Counted from the stretch's first letter, positions 49,801-62,664 are shown. The stretch is 64,000 nt of DNA from Pyrus communis (GCF_963583255.1 NC_084819.1:8946001-9010000); one strand, 5' to 3'. Made by a program: numbers and translations. Notes: generated by a model from the letters alone, not told the origin.

Positions 49801-50014
49801 GAAACTTGAGCGGATATGACAGCATTGTCTTGAAGCCTAAGTTTGACATTATAGATGAATCAGGCTTGTTTTTCTCTTGGGGAGGGAGATGCCAATGGCT
49901 TTCAATAGGCGGAAGAAAAATTTTCGTCTTCCCTCGTCTCGACGCAATATCTCCGTCTCCATCTCCAACACCTTTAGATATGTATATATCCCTGTCTTGT
50001 TTTAGTTTATGCAT
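46889..50014 (-). CDS. SEC14-like phosphatidylinositol/phosphatidylcholine transfer protein, SFH type
   Basis: Eleven exons by splice signals and phase: 50014-49635, 49527-49428, 48806-48540, 48336-48259, 48055-47954, 47856-47807, 47679-47571, 47427-47347, 47218-47177, 47085-47044, 46939-46889 (TAG). They total 1,302 bp, 433 residues. An in-frame ATG at 49,849 ([10 protein letters not shown]) would give 378 residues and looks closer to relatives. Domains: CRAL-TRIO N-terminal part ([12 protein letters not shown] to YLKWREDY), then the SEC14 lipid-binding fold ([65 protein letters not shown]), then a C-terminal coiled coil ([14 protein letters not shown] to [12 protein letters not shown]). Such proteins exchange phosphatidylinositol and phosphatidylcholine and prime phosphoinositide synthesis for polarised traffic. 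The nodulin-like C-terminal domain of the longest plant SFH proteins is absent. The intron after 47,177 has a GC donor (AAG|GCAAGT). The start choice is the main doubt. Confidence 0.9.
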
Positions 50015-50996
50015 AGGTAAAGACCAAGACCAAGACCAAAAATATGCCCTTATGCAATCCAACTTCAAAGGTTAGGACATTAAACAAAGTATATTGTATA
50101 ATGTTTGAAGGGGAAGAAGCTTGATCTTATTCTTGCACCGATCACACTAAGAAACTGCTTTCAGAATTCCGGTGAAGCGGTTGTCAAATTCGAAATCATT
50201 CCGCATAAAAATCTATGAAAATGCGAAGGGAGAGATCAGCAAGCAAAAGAAGGTGCAGAGCTAACATAAGTAAATAAAAAAATAAAAATATATGGAAGGA
50301 AAGAAACGAAAAAGTTAAAACTATGTTGGATTGGGTTGGGTTTGGGTATCCAATTCCATGCTTTGCTTTGCACCTTCGAATGATTAAGCCTCAAGTAAAG
50401 CTCTGTACGTAATTCTGTTTTCTCGTGCTGATGAAACGGCCTGTTTGTTGCATTTGAGTTAATTAGTTCCGCTAAAAGTGAGATCATATTCTACTAAATA
50501 AGCTACATGTTAACATAATGCAATAAGAGCTTAACCTCAAACAAATTAAAGTTGGGGCACTAATATCAAAAAATTTAGAGCAGTATGCTCATCTGCAGAC
50601 TCTTCTGTTCGAATTCTCATTTCAGTAGTTGAGATTATAATCACCTTAAATCAATTGAAACACATGTTTATTTCAGATTAGCTATACTACATAGAGCTTT
50701 TTTCTTTCTTTCATTTTTTTTACTTTAGAATAATAAAAAACTTTTAAAAATATTTTCCTCTCACCTTAAATCAAGGGCCCAAAAGGCCCACTAATTCTAT
50801 ATGGCGTCTATAGGGAGAATGGCGTTTTTAAGTTGCCCATTGTAGACTTTACATGTAGATGAGAATTTAAAGGTTGCAAACTGACGAGCTCACACCTAGG
50901 ACTGGGTCTTTGTGACCCATTGCAATTTATGCCTTTTTTTTGTTTTTGTTTTCACCGGGTATGTTTTTGTTGAAAAGAGTTCGGGCTAATAGTTTA
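50015..50996. other. 5' flank of the lipid-transfer gene
   Basis: Presumed promoter and leader on the minus strand. The first 60 bp upstream of 50,014 stay open in the coding frame without an ATG. No clear TATA box was fixed. No other gene is seen. Confidence 0.4.
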
Positions 50997-53900
50997 ATTT
51001 GCTAGAAAATATTATTTTACCGACAAACTTAAAGCTGATAAAGTAAAATTTTGTCGGCACAAGAGCCTTTGCCCGACAAAAATTTTAATTCGTCGGCTTG
51101 AAACATTTAGACCTATGCCGATGAAAAGTTTGTTGGCAAAGAACTTTCAAGCCCACAAATAAACTAATAGTCGGCAAAAACATGTCCGTTCGTCATCAAG
51201 AGAGGGGCGCGGATTAATTCCTGCCCGCTCATTTATTTTTTTTGTCTTTTCGATTCCCCGCTCAAATTTTCAGTTTAAAGAATTTCCCCTTTAAATCTAG
51301 ATTCAACGTATTTTCTACAAACCCTGTTATATGCGGATAGCCCAGCCCCCTCTTCTCTCTTTCTCTCTCTTACGGCGCCACTGTTCGCTTTCCGTCAACA
51401 TTGTTTTTTGGCTCGCCGTCGTCATCGCTTCATCTACTCTCTGTTGCCGTTGCCGTCGAAGTGCCCCTGCTACTCTAGCTTCGTAATCGCTAATACTGGG
51501 TGCTTCGTTGCACTTTATTACTCTAAAACGTTTTGGGTATGTTCTCAGACCCTACTCTAATCCTTCCCCTCAGCTCTCTGTTAGTCTCAAATTTATGGTT
51601 CCTTTCTTAGATTTGTTTTTCCAATGTAATTCTGAGGGGATTTTAGGTAATGATTTGATGGAGGATCCTTAGTTAGGGTTTGAGGATGCGTAATCCATGT
51701 TCTGGATTTTAATTGCTTTTAACTTCAATTTATGCGAGACTTCAATCAAGCTGCAGTAATGGTTTTATAGTTAAAATTGATTGTGAGTCTTTGCACCACA
51801 AAAATCAATCCCTCTGTGTAATCAATTGAAATTAGGCTCATGGTACTTGACATTGAAACTGAAGTAGCATGAAAAATGGTCTCAAAATGTTTTAGAGCAA
51901 TGAAATGGGCTTGAAGGTTTGATGCCCTCAAAGATGGTGTGCTTAATTGCAACTATATGCTTGATAACAGAAGTCGCTCCATGTAACTTCTTATGCTTAC
52001 AAGTGCCTTGTGAGGGTGGATTCTTATTTGAAGTATGTTCTAGTTTGTGTTCTTGTTTGTGCTAAATGTAATACAATCTTTTTAAATGTTAGTGTCGTGA
52101 TTGGCTCATATTATGAGTTGGCAACAATTTCATCTCAACCATGTGGAGTGCTAGCTACTTTCGGCTAAAGAAAGGGACAAAGAAAAAGGGGGACATCATT
52201 ATGATGTCTAGCCCTTGATTTGTGGCTTTTACAAAGGCAAAGAATTGGCCTTGTGTGATGAGCCGAAAGAGAGAGAAGGCGGGGCCTTTTGTTTATATTA
52301 AGGCATTTGGTTATGCCTTTGTGAAGTGTGAAAGAGAGCATCCAAGGGGGAGAGCATTTCGGCTCTCCCATGGAAAAGGTTGAACATGGGTTGAGAGAAA
52401 ATCAAGAGAGCTAGAGTGAAAAGTATTCTAGTGAAAGAACTCTTGGTGTAGAGTGAGGCTCTTGGGAAAATTCTGTGAGTGGGTGTACAAGGGATATGGG
52501 ATTGGGTTATGTCGATTTAACTCATGTATACTTGTACTGTTATTCTCATAGTGAAGAGCAATATCTCTTCGGGGACGTAGGCAGTTTTTGCCGAACCTCG
52601 CAAATTTCTCTGTGTCTTTATTTCTTGTATTTTATTTTGTTCAACTGTGTGTGATTTTGGTGAGGTTGTAATCTGAATCTCGGTTCCGCACTAACAAACG
52701 GGCCAAGGTACAACAGTTAGAGTTTGCATACGTGGGGTTATTGAACTTTGGGTTGGTTTCAGTGAAGGCCGTTTGGTCTAAAACTAGGAATGCTCATTTT
52801 CTAGTATATTGTGGCAAACCTCTACTTGCATTAGTACTTTGGATTTGTGTGTAGGCAATCATGTAGGTTCTGTAGATTCTCGGTTTATATGTTGCTTAGA
52901 TTCTGGTTTAAGAAGCGCTCTGACCCTAGCTTGTCATACTGATTCTGTCATGTGATATAGGTATTAATCTTCTATGTTGGGTGGTTTGTTATAGGTTCTT
53001 TGCTCTCAATTATGCTGCAGATGCTGCCTGCACTGTTTTACGGGTTGATCGGGTAATAGATATTAACTAATTATTTGTCAATACTTTTCTTAGTTTTGCA
53101 CCACCCAAATTTGGCATGCACTTAACTTTTAAATGTTAACATTCAATATAATGTCGATTTGGACTATCGTAAAGGAGGACTTTGTGAGTTAACATTCAAT
53201 ATAATGTCTCAAGTATATTGGGATTGAAGGAATATGAACTTAGAAAGGGATTAGGCTCTTTGTAATGGGAAAGTATTGGATATAACTACATGCTTTCTAG
53301 TTGACAAATTGGTTTAGTTTTCATTGTTTATTGTAATACTATGGTGTTATTGCAGCCCTTACATCATCCAAGGTTTGAGGTCGCAACGGTCTTCAGGAAG
53401 CCACTAAATTCTTCTCCTCTTGCCCCATGACACAAGCTCCTGCATATTTGGTGTTATTGGATTTTTGAAATCCATTTGATATAAATCTGGGAATGCTCAT
53501 TTTCTTGCGTGGAAATAAAGCTGCGAATGCCCCTTTCCTCATGACACAAGCTCTTGCATAATGCTACAGGGCAGCCGACTTTAAGGAATCACAGTAGGAT
53601 AATTTATTGTGTGACATGCTTTTGTAAAGCACTCTAGATGTACATTTGAAATTTATCAATCAATAAAGTATTATTTCTTAACAATTTTTTTGTATTGTAT
53701 TTGGATTTGCATATATAACAGCTGAGCATTAAAGCGTTATTTTTTTAATATAAATTATATGTCTTTCCCAATGACACTAATTTTGTTGGGAGAGAAGACT
53801 ATGCCGACAAAATTTCCATAACGACGAACATAATTTGTTGGCTAAAAAGTATTATTTGCCGGCATAAAAGCTCTGTACCGATGAAATATTTGTCGGGAAA

Positions 53901-54109
53901 GATGTAAATGCCGATAAAAAATAGTTTGTTGGGAAAAGTTGAACCTTAGCTGACTAAACACAAAAATTTGTCGGGAAAACTCTTACCCGACGTGCTTTGC
54001 ACGATGAAATGGCCGACAAAATTTTTTGTCGGGGAAGACTCTTTGTTGACAAATTTTGACTTTTGCCGACAAAGTAATTTTGTTTGTAAAGTCAAAATTT
54101 CTAGCAATG
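50997..54109. mobile_element. CACTA-like nonautonomous element with TTTGTCGG subterminal repeats
   Basis: The right end is the complement of CATTGCTAGAAATTTTGAC and the left end is TTTGCTAGAAAATATT, both close to the CACTG(C)TAGAAA family end. Many copies of CCGACAAA and TTTGTCGGC, in both orientations, crowd 51,010-51,190 and 53,780-54,070, as in CACTA subterminal regions. The 3-bp target duplication is not visible and the left first bases are degraded. The interior holds a GC-richer C/T stretch (51,190-51,560) and a copia solo LTR. No transposase is seen. Confidence 0.6.
52093..52725 (+). mobile_element. Ty1/copia-type solo LTR, TSD GTTAG
   Basis: 633 bp from TGTCGTGATTGGCTCA to CCAAGGTACAACA. 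GTTAG flanks both sides (52,088-52,092 and 52,726-52,730). It contains ATCTCTTCGGGGACGTAGGC and GCCGAACCTCG, a block I know from the R/U5 region of plant copia LTRs. Confidence 0.85.
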
Positions 54110-54575
54110 ACATGAGAAAGGGAAAGAGAAGCAAAGAGAGGTACTCCGTAGCTAATGAAGGGTGTGAGAAGTCGATTTCAGGTGGATTAAAACTTAGTTT
54201 CGAGTGTGATCAGGTAATTCTATATCTTTAATTTTTATTATTTTTTTGTTCACTGGGTGTGTTTTTGTCGAAAAGAGAGCGAGAACTGAGGGTTGTATTC
54301 GCAGGGAAAGAGAGGTAGAGAGAGGGAGTTGGTGAAGGGTGTGAGTGCTAATTTTCAGGTGGATTGAAGCCCAATTTTGATTGTGACCTGGTAATCCTAT
54401 ACATTCAATTTGTTTTGGTTTACTGGGTGTGTTTTTATTGGATAGAGAGGGAAAGATGAGGGTTGTATTCGTCGGGAAAAAGAGGCAGAGAAAGGGAGCT
54501 AGTGAAGGGTGTGAGTGTTCAATTTCAGGTGGATTGAAGCTCAACTTGGATTGGAGTTTGACTAGGGTGGTTCGT
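54110..54575 (+). repeat. Three diverged tandem units of ~165 bp
   Basis: Units share CTGGGTGTGTTTTT, GAGGGTTGTATTCG, GAAGGGTGTGAG and TTTCAGGTGGATT. Two full units start near 54,243 and 54,412. A third is split by the CACTA-like element: its start (CACCGGGTATGTTTTTGTTG) is at about 50,952 and it resumes at 54,110. The origin of the unit is unknown. Confidence 0.7.
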
Positions 54576-55184
54576 TCACAAACTCTAAAGAAATCCAGTT
54601 TGTGAAGGTCAATTTTGTGTTGTGAGTCAATCTTCTGTTCCATTTTGGTTCTGAAAACCAACTTGGGGTACTAGTGTAAGATATTTATAATTCTTGGATT
54701 TGAATCCATAATGGTGGGTGGTTACCACTGGACTTGGTTAAAATCTTGAAATTCGATTTTATATATATAGGTGTAAAACTTGTGCTGAGTTATGGTAAGT
54801 TGTGTTGTAGTTGTGTAGATTTGTAGCAGGTAGTTACTGAACTATAATTCGATGGAGGATGAGTAGTACGTAGTATGTTACCTTTCAAAACTATTTTAGT
54901 CGACACTACTGTCTGACCATATTCTTGCAACATATTTTCCATGCTTGAAGGCAAGACACGTCCTCGAAAATTGCAAGGAAGACATGGAATTTTTCAACAA
55001 TTGGATTGAGAAAGGAATCATTGATCGATTGAGTGTACGACCTCTTGCTGTAACTTGTCCTCACTTTATGTTATACATAAATACGCTTCTTATGTTCTGT
55101 TTTTCTCTGAATTGGTTATTCATGTGACGACTAAGCTAAATGGCTTGTTTTTCAAGATTCCAATACTTTTTGTTCCTGATTCCT

Positions 55185-55244
<60 letters not shown>

Positions 55245-55996
55245 CTCTCTCTTTTCTGCATCCAATCAGCAAGATGTTGCCGAGAAGGACTTCGTGCAGT
55301 TGACTTGTACTGAAGCAGTTGCGTTCAGAATTCATCCCTAAACTAATATTTCGTTGATTTATCCCTGAATTTAACGTAGCTTTAGTTTAGGACAAATTTT
55401 AAACTCGAGTGGAAGTTCACGGAAATTTTTTTTAATTGTACTGAAAAAACCAATACTATATTTAGCAGAATATCCGGCCTCGGCTTTAGATGTTAATTCA
55501 ACGTGGTAGAGTAATAAACATAGGAATCCATAGCCAAAGAACAAAACTTGAAATTTTATTTTCTCTCAATTCAATACACTATTCTTTCCCTTCATAAGAT
55601 CTGTAGACCCTTTTATCTACTTCAAGGAACGATTTCTGTATTTAAACAAATGAACAAATGATCTGTACACTATCGCCCATGCAGGCTTTTGTTAAAGGGA
55701 ACCGGAAAAAAGAAAACAAGACGAGCTCCTCCTAAGCCATAAATGGCAGTGACTCCCGGGCATCTAAACATAAGATTGGCTCGTGAGTAAAGAACCTGCG
55801 CCAATTACATCTGAACATACATGGTAAGATGGGGAGTGGGAACTTTGAGAAAGAAAAATAATTGTTCGATAAACTTACTGCCGGCACTACCACGAGTTTG
55901 GCTTTCTGAGAGATGCAGGACCAGAAGGAACCTTCCAAAGTATTTGTATTGATCGCTAGGAGCAAAACTTGATATTTACATCTTCTTTACTTCGGC
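54576..55996. other. Intergenic and 3' flank of SEC16, with an (AT)n(CT)n microsatellite
   Basis: (AT)26 at about 55,189-55,240 is followed by (CT)n to about 55,251. On the minus strand AATAAA (55,555-55,560) could be the SEC16 polyadenylation signal, about 440 bp after the stop. No further gene is seen. Confidence 0.5.
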
Positions 55997-57295
55997 TCAA
56001 AGTTCCACTTCATGAAGGTCATCACCAAAACTGCCTCCATTCATTTGGGTGCGTGTCAGGGAAAGCTCACTCGGCCTAAACATTGCCGGGGACATGCCTA
56101 ACGCCTCCCCTAGAGGTTTTATCTCACCCATTTCCATAGGAGGGCTTAATACATCATTGGAGCTTCCACCCCATGAGGCCGTCCTTCGTGAGTGGGGTGG
56201 AGCAGAGCCATTGGAAGTTGTGGCAACTCCCATACTTTGAATATTACCCATGCTTGGGTACCTTTGCATGGTATTCGATGACGACGATGAAGGCGGAGGA
56301 GTATGGAATGAATCATTCATACCGAATGTTGAAGGATTTTCATTAGTTGCACCACCTTCTTGTACACTTTCAGCAATAGCCTCCATTGCCCGTTCATTTG
56401 ATGGTGCTACCGTGGGAATAAAAAACTTTGCGTTGGCAGCAACAAGAGGCTTAACGGATGGAACAGAAGGTGACTCGAACGAGTTTACTGGGCTTCCACC
56501 ACCTTGGTTGAATGTGTCGACATATCTGCCAAAATTCCATGAAAAATATAGTCAACTCAGATTCATTCCCTCGTTGTCCCTAGCACTGAAGTCTGGTGGT
56601 AGTCCTCTCCACTTGTAAGTGGAAGGTCTTAGATTCAACTCCCCCAGATAGCGAGTTTCATACCAAATTATGGCCGTCACATTCATTCCCTCATTGATTA
56701 CTGGCAAATTTTGGTCAAAGGGCATTTGATTCTCAAGGACAATTACTTCTAATTATTAACTAAATTTAAGCATTTGTGAATACTGTAAAAACTTTTCAGA
56801 ACCTAATGGAATAGAATGATTTAAAACTGACACGAAAGAGAGGGTGGGTGGGGTCGGGAGAGAGAGCAATTGAGAATATATTGTACCTGGATCGAATACC
56901 CAACCGTCCACGGGATGAGAATTGATTTGAGCTAGGTGGAATAGGTGGGGTCCCTGAAGTTGGTCCTGGAGGGGTTGAAGTTTGTAAATCTGGGCTGCCC
57001 TTAGTAGGAGACCCTTCTTTCTTCAAAACAGATCTCAAGTTGTAATCAGAGACACCATTCTGAAAGGGTGTACATGTCGGGGGAGGAGGCAACACGGTAT
57101 CTTCAGCTGGAGGTTCAACACCTTCCTCAACCCATCTTTTAAGTTTTTCGTCATAGTAGAACTTGTTTGTTTCACCCAACTTAGCCTTCAGTAGCAAGTA
57201 GAAAATTCATTAGATAAGGTTTACCGTAAGAAAGAATAGATGTAGTTCTTTCACAGAAAGGAAAAGGGAGTGAGGATTGAACGAAAGACCAATAC

Positions 57296-57329
<34 letters not shown>

Positions 57330-60300
57330 GAAAGTATAAACTACCTGTTTTCCTGGGCGGGGTCTTAATACTAAACCAACAGTCTTTTGCAAGAGCTGTG
57401 ACCCGAAACCAAAACGAGAAAAGCGAGAACCCCCTGAGGATTTTCCTTGGGCATCAGGTGAGGCCGTTTGTTTTGATGAATCAACCTGGTCCCATAATGA
57501 GTTAAGATGGCGCAAAGAGGTGATTAATTGCACATATACGGTGTTGAAATGTGCTGATTAAGCAAGTCCATGCATGGTTGAATTTGAAATTTACACGTTT
57601 GGGAAATTTGACACACCTGTCTTGGAGTTCTGCCAAAATCTGGCTCTGAAACACTTCTATTATGCATTGGCTTTCGGTTGCCATCAGATGTCCAGTCACT
57701 TATGGGTTCCATTGAAGCAGAAGGAATTAATGACAACATGGCCATTGTTGATTGACTACTAGAAACTCTAGGGCCTGTGGGCTGTTGGTAATGGTCATTA
57801 CCGTGAGCACTTCCTTGGGATGTGGACGGTGCAGGTGGTGGTAGGCCCCCAACAACACGATGTGCAGTACTATCAAACAAGTTGAGCAATTTACCTACAA
57901 ACTTTGTAGAAACTAAATTTACAGAGTATCCCCCCTGCAAATGGAATGTGCATTCAGAAGGATTAGTCGTATTAGCTTGAAATGATGAACATACAAACAA
58001 TAGGATAAAGAAGTACCTGCTGATGGGTTTTAATCCTCTCCTCAAGAGATAATACTAGTTGCTTCCACGTTTCCACTTCAGGTGCTCTACCAGTTTTCAA
58101 AGACTTTATTATTGTTTGACAGTACCTGAATTAAATACAATTTGTTAAGAGAACACGAGTGAAAGAAAATATCAAACAAAAGATTATTGCACGTGCTTAC
58201 TTCAACGAGTCAGAAACTCTTCCAACTTCAGCAAGCATGTGTGCATATATGAGCTTATATGGCTGAAATGGTAGAAGAATGAACTGAGAGTTCCCAAGCA
58301 CCCTTGAATATTCATAGAGTTCAGTCCTCTGTCAATACAACATAAGGAAAACTGAGTATAAGCTCCAGAAAGCATTACTTAAAAGTAACTGATAAAGCTA
58401 CCATATAAAGTTAATAGGCTCCAGATTTGCACTGATGCACTAAAAACATGCATTCTGCAAGGCACGACTTAGGAGCCAAATAGTTACTAGCACTAGAAGT
58501 TTCTGAAAAGTAAAAATAAAATCAAGAGACTTCATTAAGAATAACAGCATTTAGAAACCACCTGAATGGCCTCTGGATTAGCATAAGTTCGAGGTGACTT
58601 CCAGTGATCTGCTCCAATTAGACATAGCCTTGCACTATCCGAGTATGACTCAAAATTTGCTTCTGCCACTAAATAGCAGATGTGTGCTGCAGTAATCTGA
58701 AACACAACTGATGTCAGATTTAGGGAGAAAAAGAGCACACGTAAAGGAAAGTAGTTAAATGTAACAATATAACAATATCATACCTCACTCCTATCCTTCC
58801 ATAAGCAATCTCCAAGATGTATAATAACCAGTTCATCATCTTTTGTTCTGTTTGCAGTTATCACAGCCAAATTCTCCACCCAGCCATCAAGCATTTTATT
58901 TGCACCAAACTATTGTTGCACAAATTAAAAAAAAAAAAAGTTATTTTAATGCACAGGTACTGCTAAAAAGGGTACAAGAAGTGCAATTAGAGAAAATCGT
59001 ATTCTAATTGTACCACCAACTTCGGCCCTACATGTAAAGTTATGTTCCAAACTTATCGGTGTCCCTAAATGAACTCCACTACATGTATAGCTATGAGAAG
59101 CAACATCAACTGATCCAAGAAACAATTCACTCTGATCTTCTAGCTTCTGTCTTTTATAGGAACCTCCTCTCTTGCTTTTGTAAGCTTCCTCTTTTTTTCT
59201 TGTTGCTATCAAGACTAACTAGAGCGCAATGGCATTCTAGGATTCATATAGCTGACCCCACTTAGTGGGAAAAGGCCTTGTTGTTGTTGTTGTTGCTATC
59301 AAGACTAACTACATAATTTACTTTTTCTCTTCCATTTCCTTTTCAAAGAGGAACCAAGCCTATCCCAATAGGCAGTTTTAAAATACATCTCACCTGTGCA
59401 GGCTGCTGAGATGTATTAGCAGCGCCTGGAAGATTGACCTCAGCTGTAGTGTCAGCAGAGAATACTTCAGCAGGTTGCCCAGCAATTAGCAGGCATAAAG
59501 TCCGCAAAGGTGATCCTGCAACCAGCTGGCGAAGTGCCATTTGCTTCACAGTATCAACATAGAACTGAAGTTGTCCCAAGCCGCCATCCCCACCGGAGGA
59601 ATAGAGAGAAAAAAAATGGTGATTAGAGTGCACTTCAGTATAAACTGTCAATGTACCTCAAGAGAGTAAACATCTGATTTGAGTCTCTGGATATAACATC
59701 AATGGCCTACAAACCTGTTCTCCAAGCTGTGAAGCGATAACAAGCGCAGGTCCCCACAACTGACCTTCTTGTGCACATTGTAAAGCCTCTTTCTTTCTAC
59801 CAGAAACCAGAAGATTTTGTACCTCAGAAGCAGTTGCCTGGGACACAACCACACCTATTAAAAATGAAAAATTTGATAATGTAGAGAGAAGGGGAGAGAG
59901 TTATCAGAGTAACTTATTCCATACTTGCAATTGTCCTTCTGAAGGTGTTTTCTGCACACAGTGGCTAACAGAGCCATAATCACTGAATTGCACATTATTG
60001 CTCTTTGCAGATGCACAAAGTTTAGCAACTGCTGATTCTGGAGTATCATTTTCCTATCAGAAGAAAAAGACCAAAAGTATACCAGACAAATATTAGTTAT
60101 TTCTCTAATACTTCAAGGAGAATCACAGAAAAGACAGGATTGTGATTTACCCTTGATACAGTGTCGGTACCAAAAGGAGATCGAAGTTTTCCATAATGTT
60201 GACAAGCTATCCTAAGCAAAGAAAGAAGCAACCTCAATACTTTGCCTTTCCTATAGTCCATGTCTGGCGATTCACAGTTAGCAATCCTCTCATCAATCCA

Positions 60301-62465
60301 TTTATTCAGCTCTTTGCTTCCAACACTCCCTCCAACCAAGGGACCTGGGAATGATTGTTGGCACAAAGCACGAAAATAATCACAAGTACTCCTTCCAAAA
60401 CTCGAAGGATCAGTCTTTCCCGTTAAAACTTCCATTAAGTTCAGGACAGAAACTAAGCCTCCTACAGGATCCTTCATATAACAATAAAACATGCATAATT
60501 AGGCTTTTTCACTTAACAATGTAAACAAGTCTTAGAGAATGCAAGTGGTTTTGGGACCAATGAAGAAAAGAATTATTTCTAATTTCTATTTCTATTTCAG
60601 GAAATCAATGACAGATTAAAAAACTACCTAAAAAGATAAAGCTTTTATTTCCTTCTATCAGCCTTGTGTCAACCAAATGGAGCCTTAATTAACCTTAAAG
60701 AGAGAAGGTTCCAAGTCCTCACCTGGGTTCCATATAACGGATTCCTGAGGCTACTATTGTCCTTCATTAAAATGAGTTTTCCACCAAATCCAAAAGTTAC
60801 TAGGGCATGCGGAGGGCGCCCAGCAGATGATCTTCCTACGCTGGGAGCATATGAAAACTGATTGCCACTCTGGAAAGGTGGTTGTGAATAATTTAGAGGT
60901 TGCTGTGAGTAGCTTAAAGGTTTCTGAGCGCCATAGTAATCATCTGAGAATTGTGTTTGTTCGCTCATCTTTGCATTTCCTTGATTAAACTGGTGGCTAA
61001 AGTTCCCAGCCGGGACGAAACTCTGGAACCCAACAGTCTCATTAGCTGAACCATGACCTTGAATTGCTTTGTTGTACAAAGGAACTGCTCCAAAAGAATT
61101 TAAAGACATGTGCTGATCCGTGTTAACTGTAGAACCAAACGAATTACTCTGTTTTTGTTTTCCACTAAAACCTGAAAACCCCTCACTTTTAGCTGCAGTT
61201 TGAGCTTGCCACATATTTGAGGCGTGCTGATTGTACTTACTGTAGGACCCAGCCCAGTTGCTGTCTTGACCTTGGTTCCCGACGACCGCTTGTGGCCCAT
61301 AATTGTCATCTTGCCTGTACTCTTGACCATATATACTATTTCTACTCTGGGACTGAGCAGTCGATTGCACAGAGGAGCTATATGCTTCCAATGAGCGCCA
61401 TTCTTGGGCAATTGTGTCATAATACCAACCTGGGTATTCGGGATTGAAAACCATATGTTCCGGGTACCCATTTGTCTCCTGTGAGACCTGATCCCAGTTT
61501 GACAAACTGCCAGTCGTGCTGGTTTCAGTCACAGTTCCGGCAGCAGACTGTGCTGTCTGCTGAAAATAAGAAACCTCGGTCTTATTACCATCAGAAATAG
61601 TGGTCCAATCATCAGTGCCAACGCTCCCTTGAGCATTTGCAGGCACATCGAAACTGTCCACCTGATACCATTGCCCCGTGTTAGCGTCATACTTCCACCC
61701 TGGATAGAGACTTTCCCAATACTCTGTACTGTTTAGATCCTGCTCACTTCCCCCATAAACTTGACCCTCTTGACATTGCTCGTTACTAACCAAATGGTTC
61801 AAACCCTCTTGATGGGCTGTTTGATCTTCATTATTGAGTACAGTTTTCGATTCAGTACTCAAACTTCCGTCTATTTTCGTGCGAAAATCCCCCGAACCAT
61901 CCCCCAATTCACTGAAAAAATCTGAGTACGATCCAAACCCATGGATCCCATTATCCCCCGAATCGGCATAAAAAGAACTCCACCCTATCTCCTTAACCCC
62001 TGAAGCTCCCGACTCGTTGCTCTTGCTCACTGTCGAATCCAACCTCAACTGGGATGTCACTGCCTCCCCACCATTATTCGACTCGATCACTGCATTATTA
62101 TCAACCGCATTATTCGACTCAATTACACTATCGAACACGAATGAATTAAATTCTTCTGCACCTTTTTCCTCTTTCGTTTGGGGTTTGGCAGCCGAATCCT
62201 CAGATACAGCTGCAGAATCACCAACACTGGGATTTACGAACAGCTTATTTTCGTCAGTAGTTTTGGTTTCGTGGCCCGAATCCTCAGATACAACTACAGA
62301 GCTACCAATACTCTGATTTGCGAACGCCTTACCGTCATCGGAATCATTTCCCTGGCCAAATTCGGGGCCTGATTCGGAGGGCCTCAGATCATCTTCAACC
62401 AATTTATCAAAGAAATCCTCGTCCGTCAGATCCTCCACCTGAAATGGAGGAGGATTTGAAGCCAT
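55997..62465 (-). CDS. SEC16: COPII coat assembly protein SEC16 homologue
   Basis: Thirteen exons by splice signals and phase: 62465-60723, 60471-60151, 60053-59925, 59837-59715, 59564-59394, 58909-58784, 58696-58562, 58328-58201, 58125-58017, 57934-57617, 57485-57345, 57185-56887, 56525-55997 (TGA). They total 4,272 bp, 1,423 residues, a normal plant SEC16 length. SEC16 is the peripheral ER-membrane scaffold that organises COPII budding at ER exit sites. Seen: an acidic, low-complexity N-terminus with two similar segments (residues 48-63 and 76-92); two YPGWxYDxxxxxW motifs (254-270 and 344-360); then from DPVGGLVSVLNLMEVLTG the conserved central alpha-helical domain (KGKVLRLLLSLLRIACQHYG, EALQCAQEGQLWGPALVIAS, ITAAHICYLVAEANFESYSD, FQPYKLIYAHMLAEVGRVSD); then an S/P-rich tail with RFGFGSQLLQKTVG and KFYYDEKLKRWVEEG. 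The start at 62,465 (MASNPPPFQVEDLTDEDFFD) fits relatives. A SINE lies in the intron after exon 5. Confidence 0.95.
59200..59311 (+). mobile_element. 5'-truncated Au-type SINE with 22-bp TSD
   Basis: The body at 59,222-59,289 includes GCTGACCCCACTTAGTGGGA and ends in (GTT)n, the 3' signature of the plant Au SINE as I remember it. A 22-bp direct repeat (TTGTTGCTATCAAGACTAAC plus TA) flanks it at 59,200-59,221 and 59,290-59,311. The 5' tRNA-like part is missing. It lies in the SEC16 intron between exons 5 and 6, antisense to the gene. Confidence 0.85.
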
Positions 62466-62664
62466 CGACCAAATACCACACGCAAATTCACCCTTCAAAT
62501 CTCTCCAAAATCCTCGAAATTGGAGCTCCGAATCAACGAAAAGCCCGAGATCCACAGCCAAAACGCGCGAAAACCAACCTCAAAAATCACAAATCCAAGG
62601 ATGCAACCCCAACGCGCACACAACTCACCCCCGAAATGACAGAGATCTAGGGTTTCTGAGCTCC

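Noticed and set aside
53000..53430. Short exon-like stretches (near 53,010 and 53,360) inside the CACTA-like element
   Set aside because: Too short and without a consistent frame or clear splice partners. Mentioned only as possible cargo.
55055..55335. Frames containing a YIYIYI run on both strands
   Set aside because: Translation of the (AT)n microsatellite.
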